From Datura wrightii (Eukaryota; Streptophyta; Magnoliopsida; Solanales; Solanaceae): a stretch of DNA of 64,000 nucleotides. The notes beneath the pieces are model-generated. The model was not told the origin of the DNA. It did no database searches and saw only the letters and a list, made by a program, of their open reading frames with translations. Location of the stretch: the NCBI GenBank assembly GCA_035772735.1, contig JASDFA010000010.1, positions 34,597,501-34,661,500 of the forward strand. Reading direction: 5' to 3'. The position numbers and the translations under genes were made by a program. Positions 11,945 to 22,560 of this stretch are shown here, piece by piece (position 1 is the first letter of the stretch; each line of letters starts with the position of its first letter).

Positions 11945-12338
11945 GAATGAGGTTTGAAAAGAAAGGGAAGCTTAATCCCTGATATATTTGTCATTATAGG
12001 TTCTGAGGTGCAATGGCAAGGTGGCCTATGAGTAGAAGTTTCCCGTGTCGTTAGCTGTGGTATATCTAGTTTTCCATTTGTCCTTATTGAAGAAGTGCAT
12101 TGGCGATCCAACCCTAGTTGTACCTATAGAGAGCATTGGGGTGAAGTATAGTCTCACTTATGAGGAGGTACTGGTTGATATTCTTGACCATCAGGTTTGC
12201 AAGTTGAGGGATAAGGAGGTAGCTTCCATTAAGTTTTCATGGAGAAATCCACTAATTGAAGGACCTACGTGGGAAACGGAAGTAGATATGATGGCCAAAT
12301 ACCCACATCTTTTTCCTTCAAGTTTAGTTCCAGTTTGA
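11945..12338 (+). pseudogene. pol: Integrase C-terminus and chromodomain of chromovirus G
   Basis: Contains RFEKKGKLNP (the GPY/F-type region, where relatives have KKGKLSPR), then after frameshifts SLLKKCIGDPTLVVP, VKYSLTYEEVLVDILDHQV, VASIKFSWRN and EGPTWETEVDM, ending SLVPV at a stop. The order is as in C1, E and A. Several indels and stops lie before 12045. It is followed by a polypurine tract and an LTR, so it marks the 3' end of a plus-strand element. Confidence 0.8.
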
Positions 12339-12556
12339 GGTAATAGTATCCTCCTTAGTATGTTATTCAGTTTCATGTCTCTCAGTTACTCTCAAGTTTT
12401 AGCAGAGTGTAGTTTAGTTATGTATCTCAGGTCGAAGTCAGTCACTCCATCAATATTTAGTCTATATTATTCAGTTTTTGAGGTTACAACTCTTTCCCTA
12501 CCTTTTCAGAATATTTAGCCTCTATTCGAAGACAAATGTTCTGAAGGGAGAGATAA

Positions 12557-13140
12557 TGTACCAACCCAAAAGTCCCTAAGACTAGACCTCAGATATAGAG
12601 TATGAACCAATAGAAACGTTAGAATTTTCCCCTAGTATGAATGTCAGTACGACTCGTGATGATGTGGTACAAATCATACGAAAATCCGTGACAAGAAGAA
12701 TATCCATGATCCATGGTTTGATGGTATGAGTCATTGTTTCCATCATGTGTTGAGATATTATAATGTCTCAAACTTTCAAGCTAAGTTTGACTCCATTCTA
12801 AGTATGTGGATAAACCCCAACCCAATGAATTTTATGGAAACAAGGTGTTAATATAAATTTTCAAGTGTGAGAAGTGCATTGGATACAAATTAAGGTTATA
12901 AGGAACCTCTAGCATAAAGTTAATTTAGAGATTTCCTACCGATTGCGTATTCATATAGGTTCTTAGAAGTTAAACTTTAAATGACCGTAACTCCTATTTT
13001 ACAAAGTGTTTTTGGGTGATCTAGCATATCAAATTGAATCTCTTTGAGCCTTCTTTCATATGCATATGACGTTGCATCAATCAGAGTCCAGAGTAGAAAG
13101 CTATGATTTGCAAGTTAGCTAAGCATGTTATATATTTATT
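12557..13140 (+). repeat. 3' LTR of G (5' part)
   Basis: Starts TGTACCAACCCAAAAGTCCC just after the purine-rich CTGAAGGGAGAGATAA (12541-12556). It has GTACGACTCGTGA and GGTACAAATCATACG words near 12648-12680 and a TATA-like TATAAATTT at 12852-12860. The right end is lost in A/T-rich DNA near 13140. Confidence 0.6.
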
Positions 13141-13664
13141 TTTTATTTGTTTGATGTAGCTACTTTTATTTTTTTAATTACTTTTTTATCACAACTCATC
13201 CAAACCCCCCAGTTCTTTTTTGGGGGAGAGCCATTTCAACTGGGTAAGATTTTAATTTTTAAGAATTATATTGTCATAGTTAAACTTTCCTTGATAATGG
13301 GTGGATGACAACCATCTTGAGAGAAAATTAGTCAATAGTTAGTAGTTAACAAAGTCTGAATTCTAAAATATAGCTCAAATGCTAGGTGCTCGGCTAAGAT
13401 GTTAAAGTAATGAATCATGTCAAGTCTTGAATTGTACGTGAATAAGCACGATGAGAAAAAATAAATGATTTTTCGCGTTTCAAAATGCCTAGTATCATCT
13501 TCTCAACACATATTAATAACATTAGCTTTGCAATGAATTCATTATATTGCCATTGCAGTGAATATCTACATGAAGTTGTCCTCATTGATTTTGTGCCATG
13601 TGAGGTGAAGAACTATTGCATAAAGTCCATGTTTTGCATTTTAATCTAGAACTTGGCTCCTATA
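13141..13664 (+). repeat. Athila-like non-coding fragment
   Basis: The line GGGTGGATGACAACCATCTT near 13300 matches the block at 26370-26396 of N1 (GATGGATGACGACCGTCTT), and the bases that follow stay alignable. The remainder is too diverged to place. No gene is seen. Confidence 0.4.
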
Positions 13665-15922
13665 TGTAACACCCCAAAAGTACCTAAGATTAAATAAGGG
13701 AACTGAAATGAAGAAAATATAAATACCTCCACCAGGCCACAGAATGAGTCCTGGAGTGATTCATTGTGTGATTTCATTGGTCGCTAAATGACCTGTCCTA
13801 TGTGCCTCAGTTGGTAAATGTTGGGATTTACTAAGAACTTAGTGAGTTAGGGGACGAGTCATGGTGCCACTTCATAACTCATCAAGTGAGTCATCATTTG
13901 GAAGGGGTGGAAGAAGTGAAAATTCTAGTGATGATGATGAGTGGGGGTGAAGAGTCGTTCTAACACCTAACAAGTGAATAGGTGTCCTGTGGGGTGAGAT
14001 GGATGGTTGAAAACTTGAGCTTCAGAGTGTCGTAATGTCTGGTGAAATGATCCGTTAGGATTCATGACAAATCATTAGGTGAGGTAGTAAATTAAGATCT
14101 AAAAAGGGGGAAAGTTACCAGTGGTAATGAGGGGAGGCCACGAGTTATCCAGTGACCTAACAACTCATTAGGTCCCTCATGGTGACTAGCAATGGGATTT
14201 TAACAGTCTGAATTCTAGGGGCATTTTTGTAACTTCTTGCCATTTTAATTCCTAAACTATGTCATTTCAAATATGATTAGAAGAGAATTAAAGGGGTTGA
14301 TCGACTTATCCCTCTCATTTTTCTCTCTGAGAAGTTCCAGGCAGACTTCTCAAAGCAAAGCCAGGGCATTCAAACATTCTTCTCAGATTCTCAAGGACTT
14401 TCTCGGGGATTCTTCTCCAAGTATGTGGGGTTTCAACTAGGGAATTCCTTTTAACCTTATGTCCCAAAATCCTAACAGATAACTTTATCAGTTCTAGCTC
14501 TGTGAAAGATCAAAACAAGGGTTATTCTTCAACAAGATTATAACTTTCCTTCTTGTTAGAGTTCTTTATGTTTTCTTATATTGCTACTAGTTGTAAATCA
14601 TCCTTGGTATCTCATTGCATACAGTATGTATGTTAGCCCTAATATTTAATATGAATATTGGTTGTTAGTATAATTCCTTTTAAATTACAAATGTTAGTAC
14701 AGATTCATGATTTAAAGTTATTCATTAACTTACTTAAGTCTTAGAGTCTCAGTCAACACCCAATGTTCTATAGAAATGTCAACTGTTCATTTTGACTACT
14801 ACCAGTCTTAAGGAACACAACAACCTCAACAGTACCAGATATTAGTTTGTCAGTTGTTCCTTAGACCATTATGAAACTTTTAGATAAAGAAGCTCTGATG
14901 AGTCTAGAAACATAATTACTTTCAGTTTCTTAAACTCTCGGAACACTTCCAGAAAAGTAGTTCTAACTCGATTCTTGGGACAATAGTTTCAAGCTATCAG
15001 CCTAGTTAGTCAAAATTAGTATTTCCAATGAAAATACAACTTAGCATAGAGCTGGTCGGGGTTCAACGTACCCAGGTTCCTAGAACTACATTGATACTGT
15101 AGGTTATTATCCCAAATGGGCATCAGATAGTGATCACCAAGTTTAACTACTATACCCTAGCAAGGTATAGTTGGCCTTCTCCAATGGGGGGTAGACATCG
15201 GACTCATCAAGCTCACGTGGTTACATGTCGATTGTAGTTCTTGCACTGTATAGTATAGTACAGCTCAGTCCGGTACCGTCACAGTCTTCAATTTAGTCCA
15301 ATCATCAAGATTTACCGAATTTCTATGACCTTGAGACAGTTATTAGTAGTCACAACACTTTGAGCTTTTACAAAAGATGTCAGTATCTATGATTCAAGTT
15401 ATGGACTTTGAATGTGCTATCAGCACTACTTTTAGATATTTCAGTATTCTTATATTTAGTTTCATATCTCACTTACTTAGTACATTCAAAGTATTGATGC
15501 ATACCTTCTATGTTGTATCATCTTCTGATACAAGCACATGTTCTCAGGCTTAGCACCGTTAGTAGTCCTTCTCCGGCGATGTTCAGCAGACCTCTATGGT
15601 GAGTCCTTATTTGTCGAGGGCTAGATGTTTCTCTTCTAGATATTATATTTTTTTACTAGTTTCAGACCTTTGAGTTAGCTGGGGATTTGTCCCAGCAACT
15701 CACCAGTTCTTAGTTGGCTTTCAGAAAAAGTTAGTAATTAATTATATTATCTGATATTGTTGTTTAAAACATTTATCTCAGTCATGATGCAAAAATTTCT
15801 CTTTACAACTTATATTCTATAATCAATATTTCATTAGTATGTTATGCCATGGGTTAGATTGGGGTCACTTGTGGCCCTAGGTAACATGTCGCATCCGGGG
15901 TGTAGACTCAGGGACCATGACA
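13665..15922 (+). repeat. 5' LTR of A
   Basis: 2258 bp, TGTAACACCCC...CATGACA. The first 720 or so bases align with 30720-31437. U3 is rich in TCATTAGG and ACGAGT words. AACT follows directly, as in other Tekay elements. Confidence 0.82.
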
Positions 15923-15932
15923 AACTTTAGAG
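15923..15932 (+). other. Deleted primer binding site of A
   Basis: After the LTR end, relatives read AACT plus an initiator tRNA-Met primer site. Here AACT is followed directly by TTAGAGTGTCC, which in D lies about 20 bases further on. The primer site has been removed cleanly. Confidence 0.65.
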
Positions 15933-16120
15933 TGTCCTAGAGTGTCTGAAAGTCACGTCCAATAGACTTATTTTCATGTGTTGGAAGCATGCCACACTTA
16001 TAAGGGGGAGGCTACTAGGCATTTCTAGGAAAATCTCCATTTATTCAAAATTCTTATCGTGTGTAGAGCATTAAACTCTAATAAGTCCTTCTAACTCGTG
16101 CTCTACTCTTGCAGATAATG

Positions 16121-17300
16121 ATGCCTCCCAAGAGAGGAAACGGTAGAATGACCGGGAATGCTAACCGTCTCGCTCCACCAGCTCTCGTAACTCCTCAGGA
16201 CGACTGGGTGTCCCACACAGAATTTTAGGCCGCTATTAAGATGCTAGCTCAGGCAATGACCAACTAGGTAAACCAGTAGGTTGTGGTACCAGTGAAAACC
16301 AATGGGTCTTCAGCTGCACTAGAGTCTGGCATTTCACGCGAATGAATCCCCCACTTTTCTACGATCTAAGGTAGAAGAGGTCCCACAAGAATTTGTGGAC
16401 AAGATCCAGAAAATCACCCAAATCATGTGTGTCACCGATACTAAGAGTGCTGAATGGGCTGCCTACTAGTTGAAAGGGGTGGGTTAGATTTGGTACAAGC
16501 AGTGAAAGAAAGGGAGGCCAAATGGAGCAGGTCCAGTAGAGTGGGGCAAGTTTGTTACAACGTTCCTTGACAGATTCTTTCCTCGGGTGTTAAAGGAAGC
16601 TAGGGCTGTCGAATTCATAAACTTGAGGCAGAACAACATGACCATGGAGGAGTATGCATTGAAGTTCACTCAGTTTTTGAGATATGCACTGGAGATGGTT
16701 GCTGAGCTGACACTTTCTGTGCTTAAGTTCGTTAATGGAGTTTTGAATTTGGTGCTTAAAGAATGCAGCAGTTCCATGCTCATCAAAAATGTAAATCTCT
16801 CAAGCCTCATTATTCATGCCCAGCAGATAAGGGCAGAAAAGTTGAAGGAGAATGAGAGAGAGAACAAGCGGGCAAGAATAGACCAATTTGAGTATCACCA
16901 GCAGAGGACGGGCGGTAGCAGTTGCCCGCAGTAGCAGTAGCAGCAGAGACCTCCAACACCTTTATCAGCCAGTGCCCCGTCTTTTCTGTCACGCAAGGAT
17001 CGAATGAGTGGAACATCAGGCTCCCAATTCTAAAGTCATGTTTCCAGAAGCCTCTCATTTTCAGCCTACCCCAATGTGGCAAGAATCACCCTGGGAGTGC
17101 CGTCGCAAGGAGGGTTGTTTTAGTTGTGGCTAGCTAGGTCACAAGTAGAGAGAGTGCCCATCAGTAGGATGGGGAAGGGCCCAATATACTACCTCAGCAG
17201 CCCCGGCAGGTTGCCCAGCTCAGCAGGGCACTACTGCAAAAACAAATGGCAATCAGTACCAAAATTGTTTCTACGCCCTGTTCTTCTTGGCAGGATCAGG
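16121..17300 (+). pseudogene. gag: gag of chromovirus A, broken
   Basis: Starts at ATG 16121 (MPPKRGNGRMTGN), where chromoviral gag usually starts. The capsid region is seen at 16587-16930 (INLRQNNMTMEEYALKFTQF), followed by a zinc-binding region at about 17070-17160 with the pattern C-F-S-C-G...G-H-K...R-E-C. In-frame stops include TAG at 16265, 16277, 16467, 17131 and 17146, all where relatives or context have Gln, plus TGG to TGA near 16502. A frameshift lies in the zinc-knuckle region. It would have formed the particle coat and cannot now. Confidence 0.85.
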
Positions 17301-17660
17301 AGAACTCACGTGATTTGGTTACTAGTATGTTGTGTCTTTTCCATATTAATGTGTATTCTTTGCTAGATACAGGAGCAACACTTCCTTTGTGACTCCTTAC
17401 ATCGCTTTTCAGTTTGATTTTAGTCCAGAAGTCCACTCAGAACCATTCTTAGTTTCTACTCTGATTGGTGAGCCAGTTAGAGCCAGCCGAGTATATAGAT
17501 ATTGTCTAGTCACAGTGTGGAGTAAAGTCACCTCAGTTGATCTAGTAAACCTTGATATTGTCGACTCTGACCTAATCCTTGGCATGGACTGGCTACATTT
17601 TTTTGTGCTTCAGATGACTTCAGAACCAGAGTCATTAAGTTTCAGTTTCCTAATGAGTTA
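17301..17660 (+). pseudogene. pol: Aspartic protease of chromovirus A
   Basis: The active-site segment SLLDTGATL lies near 17350-17376 and the second conserved segment DLILGMDWL near 17570. A single-base disruption after the active site moves the rest into another frame. It would cleave the gag-pol polyprotein in the particle. The active-site Asp-Thr-Gly is intact but the chain is not. Confidence 0.82.
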
Positions 17661-17669
17661 GTCTTAGAA

Positions 17670-18670
17670 TTGAAGGGTAGTGTTTCAGTGCCTAAGGGTC
17701 GCTTTATTTCTTACCTTAAGGCTAGGAAAATGATCTCAAAGGGGTACATTTATCACTTAGTTAGGGTCAGGGATTCAAGCTCTGAGAACCCGACTATTCA
17801 GTCAGTTCTGGTTGTTAGTGAATTTCCTAATGTCTTTCCCGAAGATCTTCTCGGACTCCCTCCTAAGCGGGAGGTCGACTTTAGCATAGACCTTCTTCCA
17901 GACATCCAGCCCATCTATATTCCTCCTTACACAATGGATCCAATAGAGCTTAAGGAGTTGAAGGAACAACTGAAAGACCTTCTAGATAAGGGCTTCATCA
18001 GACCCAATAACTCCCCATGGGGTGCCCAGTTCTATTCGTGCGAAAGAAAGATGTTACCCTCAGAATGTGCATTAACTACCGTGAAATGAATAGAGTCACA
18101 ATTAAGAATAGGTATCCTCCACCCAGGATTGATGACTTTTTTGATCAGCTTCAGGGAGCTAGTTATTTCTCCAAGATAGACATCAAATCAGGATACCACT
18201 ATCTCAGAATCAGAGAATGTGACATTCCGAAAATAGCTTTCAAAACTCAGTATGGTCACTACGAATTCGTAGTTATGTATTTTGGACTAACCAATGCTCC
18301 TGCAACTTTTATGGATATTATGAATAGAGTATTTAAGCCGTACCTAGACATGTTCTTCATTGTCTTTATAGATGACATACTGGTTAACTACATAATAGAG
18401 AAGGAACATGCAAACCATCTAAGAATAGTTTTACAGACTCTTAGGGACAGTTAGTTATTCACCAATTGAACGAGTGTTTATTCTGGCCAAAATCAATTGA
18501 TTTTTTCGGTCACGGGGTCTCTAAAGAGGGTATTCAGGTGGATCCTTAGAAGATAGCAGCAGTTAAGGACTAGCCAAGACCTACCTATCTCATAGACATC
18601 AGGAGTTTCTTTAGTCTACGGGGCTATTACAGACTGTTTGTGGAAGGATTCTCCTCCATAGCCTCCCCTT
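17670..18670 (+). pseudogene. pol: Reverse transcriptase of chromovirus A
   Basis: Recognisable blocks in order: [38 protein letters not shown], a frameshift near 18035, [46 protein letters not shown] and the catalytic FIDDIL (near 18370). TAG stops occur at 18452 and near 18548, both at Gln positions in relatives. It would copy the RNA into DNA. It is inactive through the frameshift and stops, although the two catalytic Asp codons survive. Confidence 0.88.
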
Positions 18671-18689
18671 CGACAAAATTGACTTAGAA

Positions 18690-19190
18690 GAAGGCCAAGT
18701 TTCAGCAGTCTGATGAATGCGAGAAGAGTTTTCTCGGGAGTTGTATACTCGACTCACAACAACCCTAGTTCTAACACTACCAGAAGGTTCATACGAGGTT
18801 TGTGATCTATTGTGATGTCTTTAGAATTAGCCTTGGGTTTGTTCTGATGCAGCATGGCAAGGTAATTGCCTATGCCTCCAAACAGCTCAAGGTTCATTAG
18901 AAGAACTATCCGACTCATGATGTTGAATTGGTAGCGGTAGTGCCTTCTTTAATGGTTTGTAGACACTATCTTTATGGGGTTAATGCAGATGTTTTCACTG
19001 ATCACAAAAGTCTGCAGTATGTATTCAGTCAAAAGGATTTGAATCTCCATCAGAGAAGGTGGCTGGAGTTGTTGAAGGACTATTACATGAGTGTACTATT
19101 ACCACCTATGCATGACCAATATAGTGGTTGATGTCCTCAGCATTATGTGTATAGGGAGTGTTGAGTATGTTGAAGAAAGTAAAAAGGAGT
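18690..19190 (+). pseudogene. pol: RNase H of chromovirus A
   Basis: The Asp-containing start is corrupted (near 18790-18840, with VCDLLxCD in shifted frames). [20 protein letters not shown] and [15 protein letters not shown] are clear at 18965-19085. It then loses frame before the usual NVVADALSR segment (seen as DQYSG and VDVLS). It would degrade RNA in the hybrid during replication. Confidence 0.8.
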
Positions 19191-19425
19191 TGGCAAAGGA
19201 TGTCTATAGATTGACTCGATTAGTAGTACAATTAGTTGATTCATCTGATGGTAAAGTTGTAGTCCATAGTGGGTCAAAATCCTCACTGGTGGTAGAGGTT
19301 AAGTCCAAGAAGGATGAATACCTCATCCTACTCACATTAAAGAAAGCAATTCTAAGAAAAGAGGTGGAAGCATTCTACAAAGGGGAGATGGTGTGCTCCC
19401 TTACCAAGGCAGGTCATGTGTTCCA
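19191..19425 (+). pseudogene. pol: Pre-integrase linker of chromovirus A, left of N1
   Basis: An open frame from 19091 carries the linker and the start of the integrase N-terminal region (ELAKDVYRLTRLVVQLVDSS, then KKAILRKEVEAFYKGEM). It is cut after CLTKAGHVF by N1. The reading resumes beyond N1 at 29182, where CAAGTAGGCGAC continues the same region. Confidence 0.78.
19421..19425 (+). repeat. Target-site duplication TTCCA (left) of N1
   Basis: TTCCA directly before the N1 5' LTR; the same five bases follow the 3' LTR at 29177-29181. Confidence 0.95.
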
Positions 19426-20839
19426 TGATCTTGGGCAGAATTATATGCCAAAGTGATACTCAAATGCTTCATTTCGTCTTGTTTATACATTGATAGTTGT
19501 ACATTCTCATGTGATTTGTAGTTAAAATGTGAATTTATACTAACAAACACGATTAATGTTGTTTTGCAGGAAAAATGTAATTTTAGGAAGCTAAGATGCA
19601 TGTTGGGAGAAATCGGGAATAAACTCAGAAGCGAGCAGTGGAAAAGGACAAGATTATGCAGCAAATTAAGGGGCTACGCGATGGAGCCGTGTCATGCTGC
19701 CATCGCGGATGCATTCTACCCCGGATGATAAAAATAGTCCAAGTTCCAGTGAAGGTCTGCGTTTGGGCCGTGGCACGTTGGCCAAGCCCTGCGTTGCACG
19801 CCGTGGCACGTTGGGCATAATTACCTGGAGCACCGGATTCCAGTGAGGGTCCGCGTTTGTGGCGTGTCACGGAGACAGTGCTCCGCGATGCACTCCGTGA
19901 CACGTTGCTTGTTATTCGGGAAAAAATTTCCACTAGTATAAATAGCACACTTAGGTTTATTTTTAATTATTCTGACTTAGTTGAGCAAGGACGTGGGTTA
20001 CAGGTAGTTGAGGGGACGAAAATCTTAGGGTTCTTCTCTATCTCTTTCTCCTGTATTTCAATTGTTTGTATGATTTACACTCATTTAATGATGTTTAATC
20101 CACCAATGAGTGGCTAAATTCACTTCTTGCTGAGGTTAAGAACATTTGTAGTGGAATGTAATTATTGATCATCTTGGTTTTTCATCTTTTCTTCTATGGT
20201 TGTTCCATTAATTCTTGTTATTACTGCATTAATGTTTGGCCAATATTAATGTATATCTAAAAAATTCGATTTGCTCTCGAAAGAGAAAGAAATTGGAAAG
20301 TTGTGAATTAATAGGATATGATCTCTTCTTGGTTTGGGAAAACTGAGAATTGATTTACCTTCAGAATAGAAATATATCTGAAAGTCATATTAGTAAGTTA
20401 AGGAATCGGTTTCGTATGGCTAGAACATGAATTTCTTCTTATCACAGAAATGTAGGTGGAAGGTTCATGATTCTTAAGTTGGGTTAAATATGAGAGTTTT
20501 AATCCATAGGCAATAATTCTTGACTAGCAACCGAAGGAAAGATTAACCAATTTGTATTAATAAATTGCTTCCCTGCATGTTTGTTTTAGCCTCAGCATGC
20601 TCATTACTATAGTTCAGACTCAAATTGTACATTTGTTTTAGATTAGTATAAATTAGGAAACAAACTCCCAAAATCTTCTTGGAACTGTTATCTGCATTAT
20701 TAGAGTTAGAGTTTATGAACACTTAATTAGATTATTACCGTGGTCCAGTCCCTGTGGAATCGATACTTGGCTACTCTAGCCATTTTACTACTTGTTCGAC
20801 CACATGCACTTGCGTGTAGGTATTCCAAACCACCGAACA
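19426..20839 (+). repeat. 5' LTR of N1
   Basis: 1414 bp, TGATCTTGGGCAG...CCGAACA. U3 holds the CG-rich block and a TATA box at 19937-19945. U5 ends with the CCTGTGGAATCGATAC and GTGCACTTGCGTG landmarks typical of this family. Confidence 0.96.
19670..19945 (+). promoter_or_regulatory. LTR promoter of N1 with the 12-18-12 dyad module
   Basis: Arm CGTGTCACGGAG at 19863-19874, an 18-nt spacer (19875-19892) containing CTCCGCGATG, and arm CTCCGTGACACG at 19893-19904, followed by TTGC. The TATA box TATAAATAG is 32 bases downstream at 19937. Further upstream are CGCGATGG...CCATCGCGG (about 19677-19710) and two GTGGCACGTTGG words (about 19777 and 19803). The outer bases of the dyad read CAACGTGTC on the other strand, which fits the plant ABRE consensus ACGTGKC. 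Binding by bZIP factors is inference. Confidence 0.65.
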
Positions 20840-20845
20840 AGTTTT

Positions 20846-20863
20846 TGGCGCTGTTGCCGGGGA
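20846..20863 (+). other. Primer binding site (tRNA-Asp) of N1
   Basis: TGGCGCTGTTGCCGGGGA, complementary to the tRNA-Asp 3' end with one mismatch, six bases after the LTR. Confidence 0.92.
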
Positions 20864-20967
20864 CTGGCAATTGGTAAAATTGTTGTTTTAAGTGTTAGTT
20901 TATGATTTCTTATTAGGGTTGACAACTTGGTCTTAGCTTGTCTTTTGCAGATATTGAATTCTGTTGA

Positions 20968-22560
20968 ACCCTTGCAAGGGACAAGGAGCTGGTGGATTCA
21001 CATTCAGAGCTGGAAAGACAATTCCATCGTCAAAGGAGAGAAGCTCTAGAGAGAAATCTGCAGTTGCTCAGACAGACAATCTTGGAGCAGCAACAGAATC
21101 CACCCATTGTAAGGGCAGTGTTAGTGCCCAAAGAAATGGCAGCTAGGCCAGTTCGCGAAGTGGCAATCCCACATGCTAACAACGTTACATCTAGCATTCG
21201 CAAACCTGAGCCAAGAGGGAGGTTCGAGCTTAAACAGAATATGGTGCAATTGCTGCATACCAGCGGACAATTCACAGGTCTCCCTCACGAGGATCCACAA
21301 CAACATCTCCAAAACTTTTTGGAGATAAGTGGCACTTACATCCCCGCTGGAGTGTCACCCGATTATGTCAGGCTTACATTGTTCCCATTTTCACTTTTGG
21401 GAGAAGCGAAGAGATCGCTGAAAGCTGAGCCACCTAATTCCATCACTACTTGGGATGATCTTGCAAAGAAATTCTTGATACGGTTCTTACCATCCGGCAA
21501 AACAGCAAGATTTAGAAGTCAAATTCTATGTTTTAAACAAAGAGAGGGGGAGAATCTGTATCAAGCTTGGGAACGATTCAAATCTATGTTGCGGGATTGT
21601 CCTCATCATCACCAATCCAATGATGTGCTGGTGCATACTTTCATAGAGGGTTTGGAACCCCACACAAAAATCTTGCTAGACTCAGCAACTGGGGGACAAG
21701 AATTAGAAAAAACTTATGAAGAGCTGTATACTTTGTTGAACCGTATTTCGCAGGGAAATCCAGAATGGAATGCGGACTCTTCTAGAGGAGGAACAAGGAA
21801 AGTGGCAGGAGTCTTGGAAGTGGATGGTTTTACAACTATCGCTGCACAGGTAGCTGCGTTGCAGAATCAACTCAATACCCACTTCAGCGATATGAGCATG
21901 AATCATTCTCAAGCCCCAGTGAATGTAGTGCAGTAGATTTTTTGTGAAGCGTGCGGCAGTACTGAACACTCAGCTGAGTGTTGTGGTGCGAATCCTGATT
22001 CAGTAAACTTTGTTGATAATGTACAGAGAAATAATCACCAATAGTTTGGCAAAAACTACAACTCTAATTGGAGGAGTCACCCGAATATCTCTTGGGGTAG
22101 TAACAGCCATCAAGGGCAGAGTTCAAGTCAGGGAGCACAGAGAAATCAAGTAGGGCAGCAGCACTATCAGTCACAATTCAGAAGCAACAATGCACCTCCT
22201 CCACCACCATCACCCAGTATCGATGAAATGTTCAAAACGATGATAGCTAACCAAGCTCAATTTCAGGCTGACTATGTGAAATTGGCAGCCGATGTAAAGA
22301 ACAATTAGTTAGCTAAAAAGGCATTGGAGTACCACTTTGGGCAACTAGCTAGAGCTCAGAACACAAGGCCGAGAGGAGGACTTCCGAGTGACACTGACCC
22401 CAACCCCAAGCAAGTTAATGCAGTGACCACAAGGAGTGGTTTACAACTCAAGGAGGTGGAACCGGAAAGACCACCACAGCAGTTAGGAGCAGCGGAGAAT
22501 GAGAGGGAACACAATGATGATAGGGGGAAGGAGAAGGAAGCTGAACCAGAAAGACCACCA
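20968..22560 (+). pseudogene. gag: gag of N1, Athila-type, with three CAG-to-TAG stops
   Basis: The frame opens after a TGA at 20965 and contains no ATG before the conserved sequence. Possible starts are CTG/GTG codons near 20989-20992. The capsid-like region spans 21240-21760 (LFPFSLLGEAKR, TTWDDLAKKFLIRFLPSGKT, LEKTYEELYTLLNRISQGN). A zinc knuckle C-E-A-C-GSTE-H-SAEC-C lies at about 21946-21985, followed by an Asn/Gln/Ser-rich region and a proline cluster (about 22196-22215). In-frame TAG codons at 21934-21936, near 22041 and near 22306 each replace a Gln codon that N2 or N3 keeps. The part before the first stop is about 315 codons. The capsid part alone might still be made if a non-AUG start is used. 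Confidence 0.85.

Larger units (their letters stand above)
13665..19425 (+). mobile_element. A: Tekay-type chromovirus, left part (interrupted by N1)
   Basis: LTR, gag, protease, reverse transcriptase, RNase H and the start of integrase in the usual chromovirus order. The element stops inside integrase at 19425, where N1 is inserted, and resumes at 29182. The primer site next to the 5' LTR is deleted and every domain carries stops or frameshifts. The bases before the LTR are CTATA. The right end is lost in a fusion at 31437, so no target duplication can be checked. Confidence 0.88.

Noticed and set aside
11701..12111. 136-codon minus-strand frame.
   Set aside because: Antisense to degraded integrase at its right part, no recognisable domain, composition like random A/T-rich DNA.
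19857..20117. An open frame of about 86 codons in the N LTR, kept in all four LTR copies (also 28194-28454, 34395-34634, 2489-2749 minus), with a hydrophobic C-terminal part.
   Set aside because: It runs across the dyad module and TATA box, so most of it would be upstream of transcription. Between the two N1 LTRs most base differences change the amino acid (about 13 changes in 86), which is the neutral pattern. Its openness is probably chance plus high similarity.
21030..21275. An 81-codon antisense frame inside gag, present in N1, N2 (35534-35779) and N3 (1331-1576).
   Set aside because: It is the mirror of the conserved gag codons in the opposite strand; no start context or promoter, and conservation is explained by gag.
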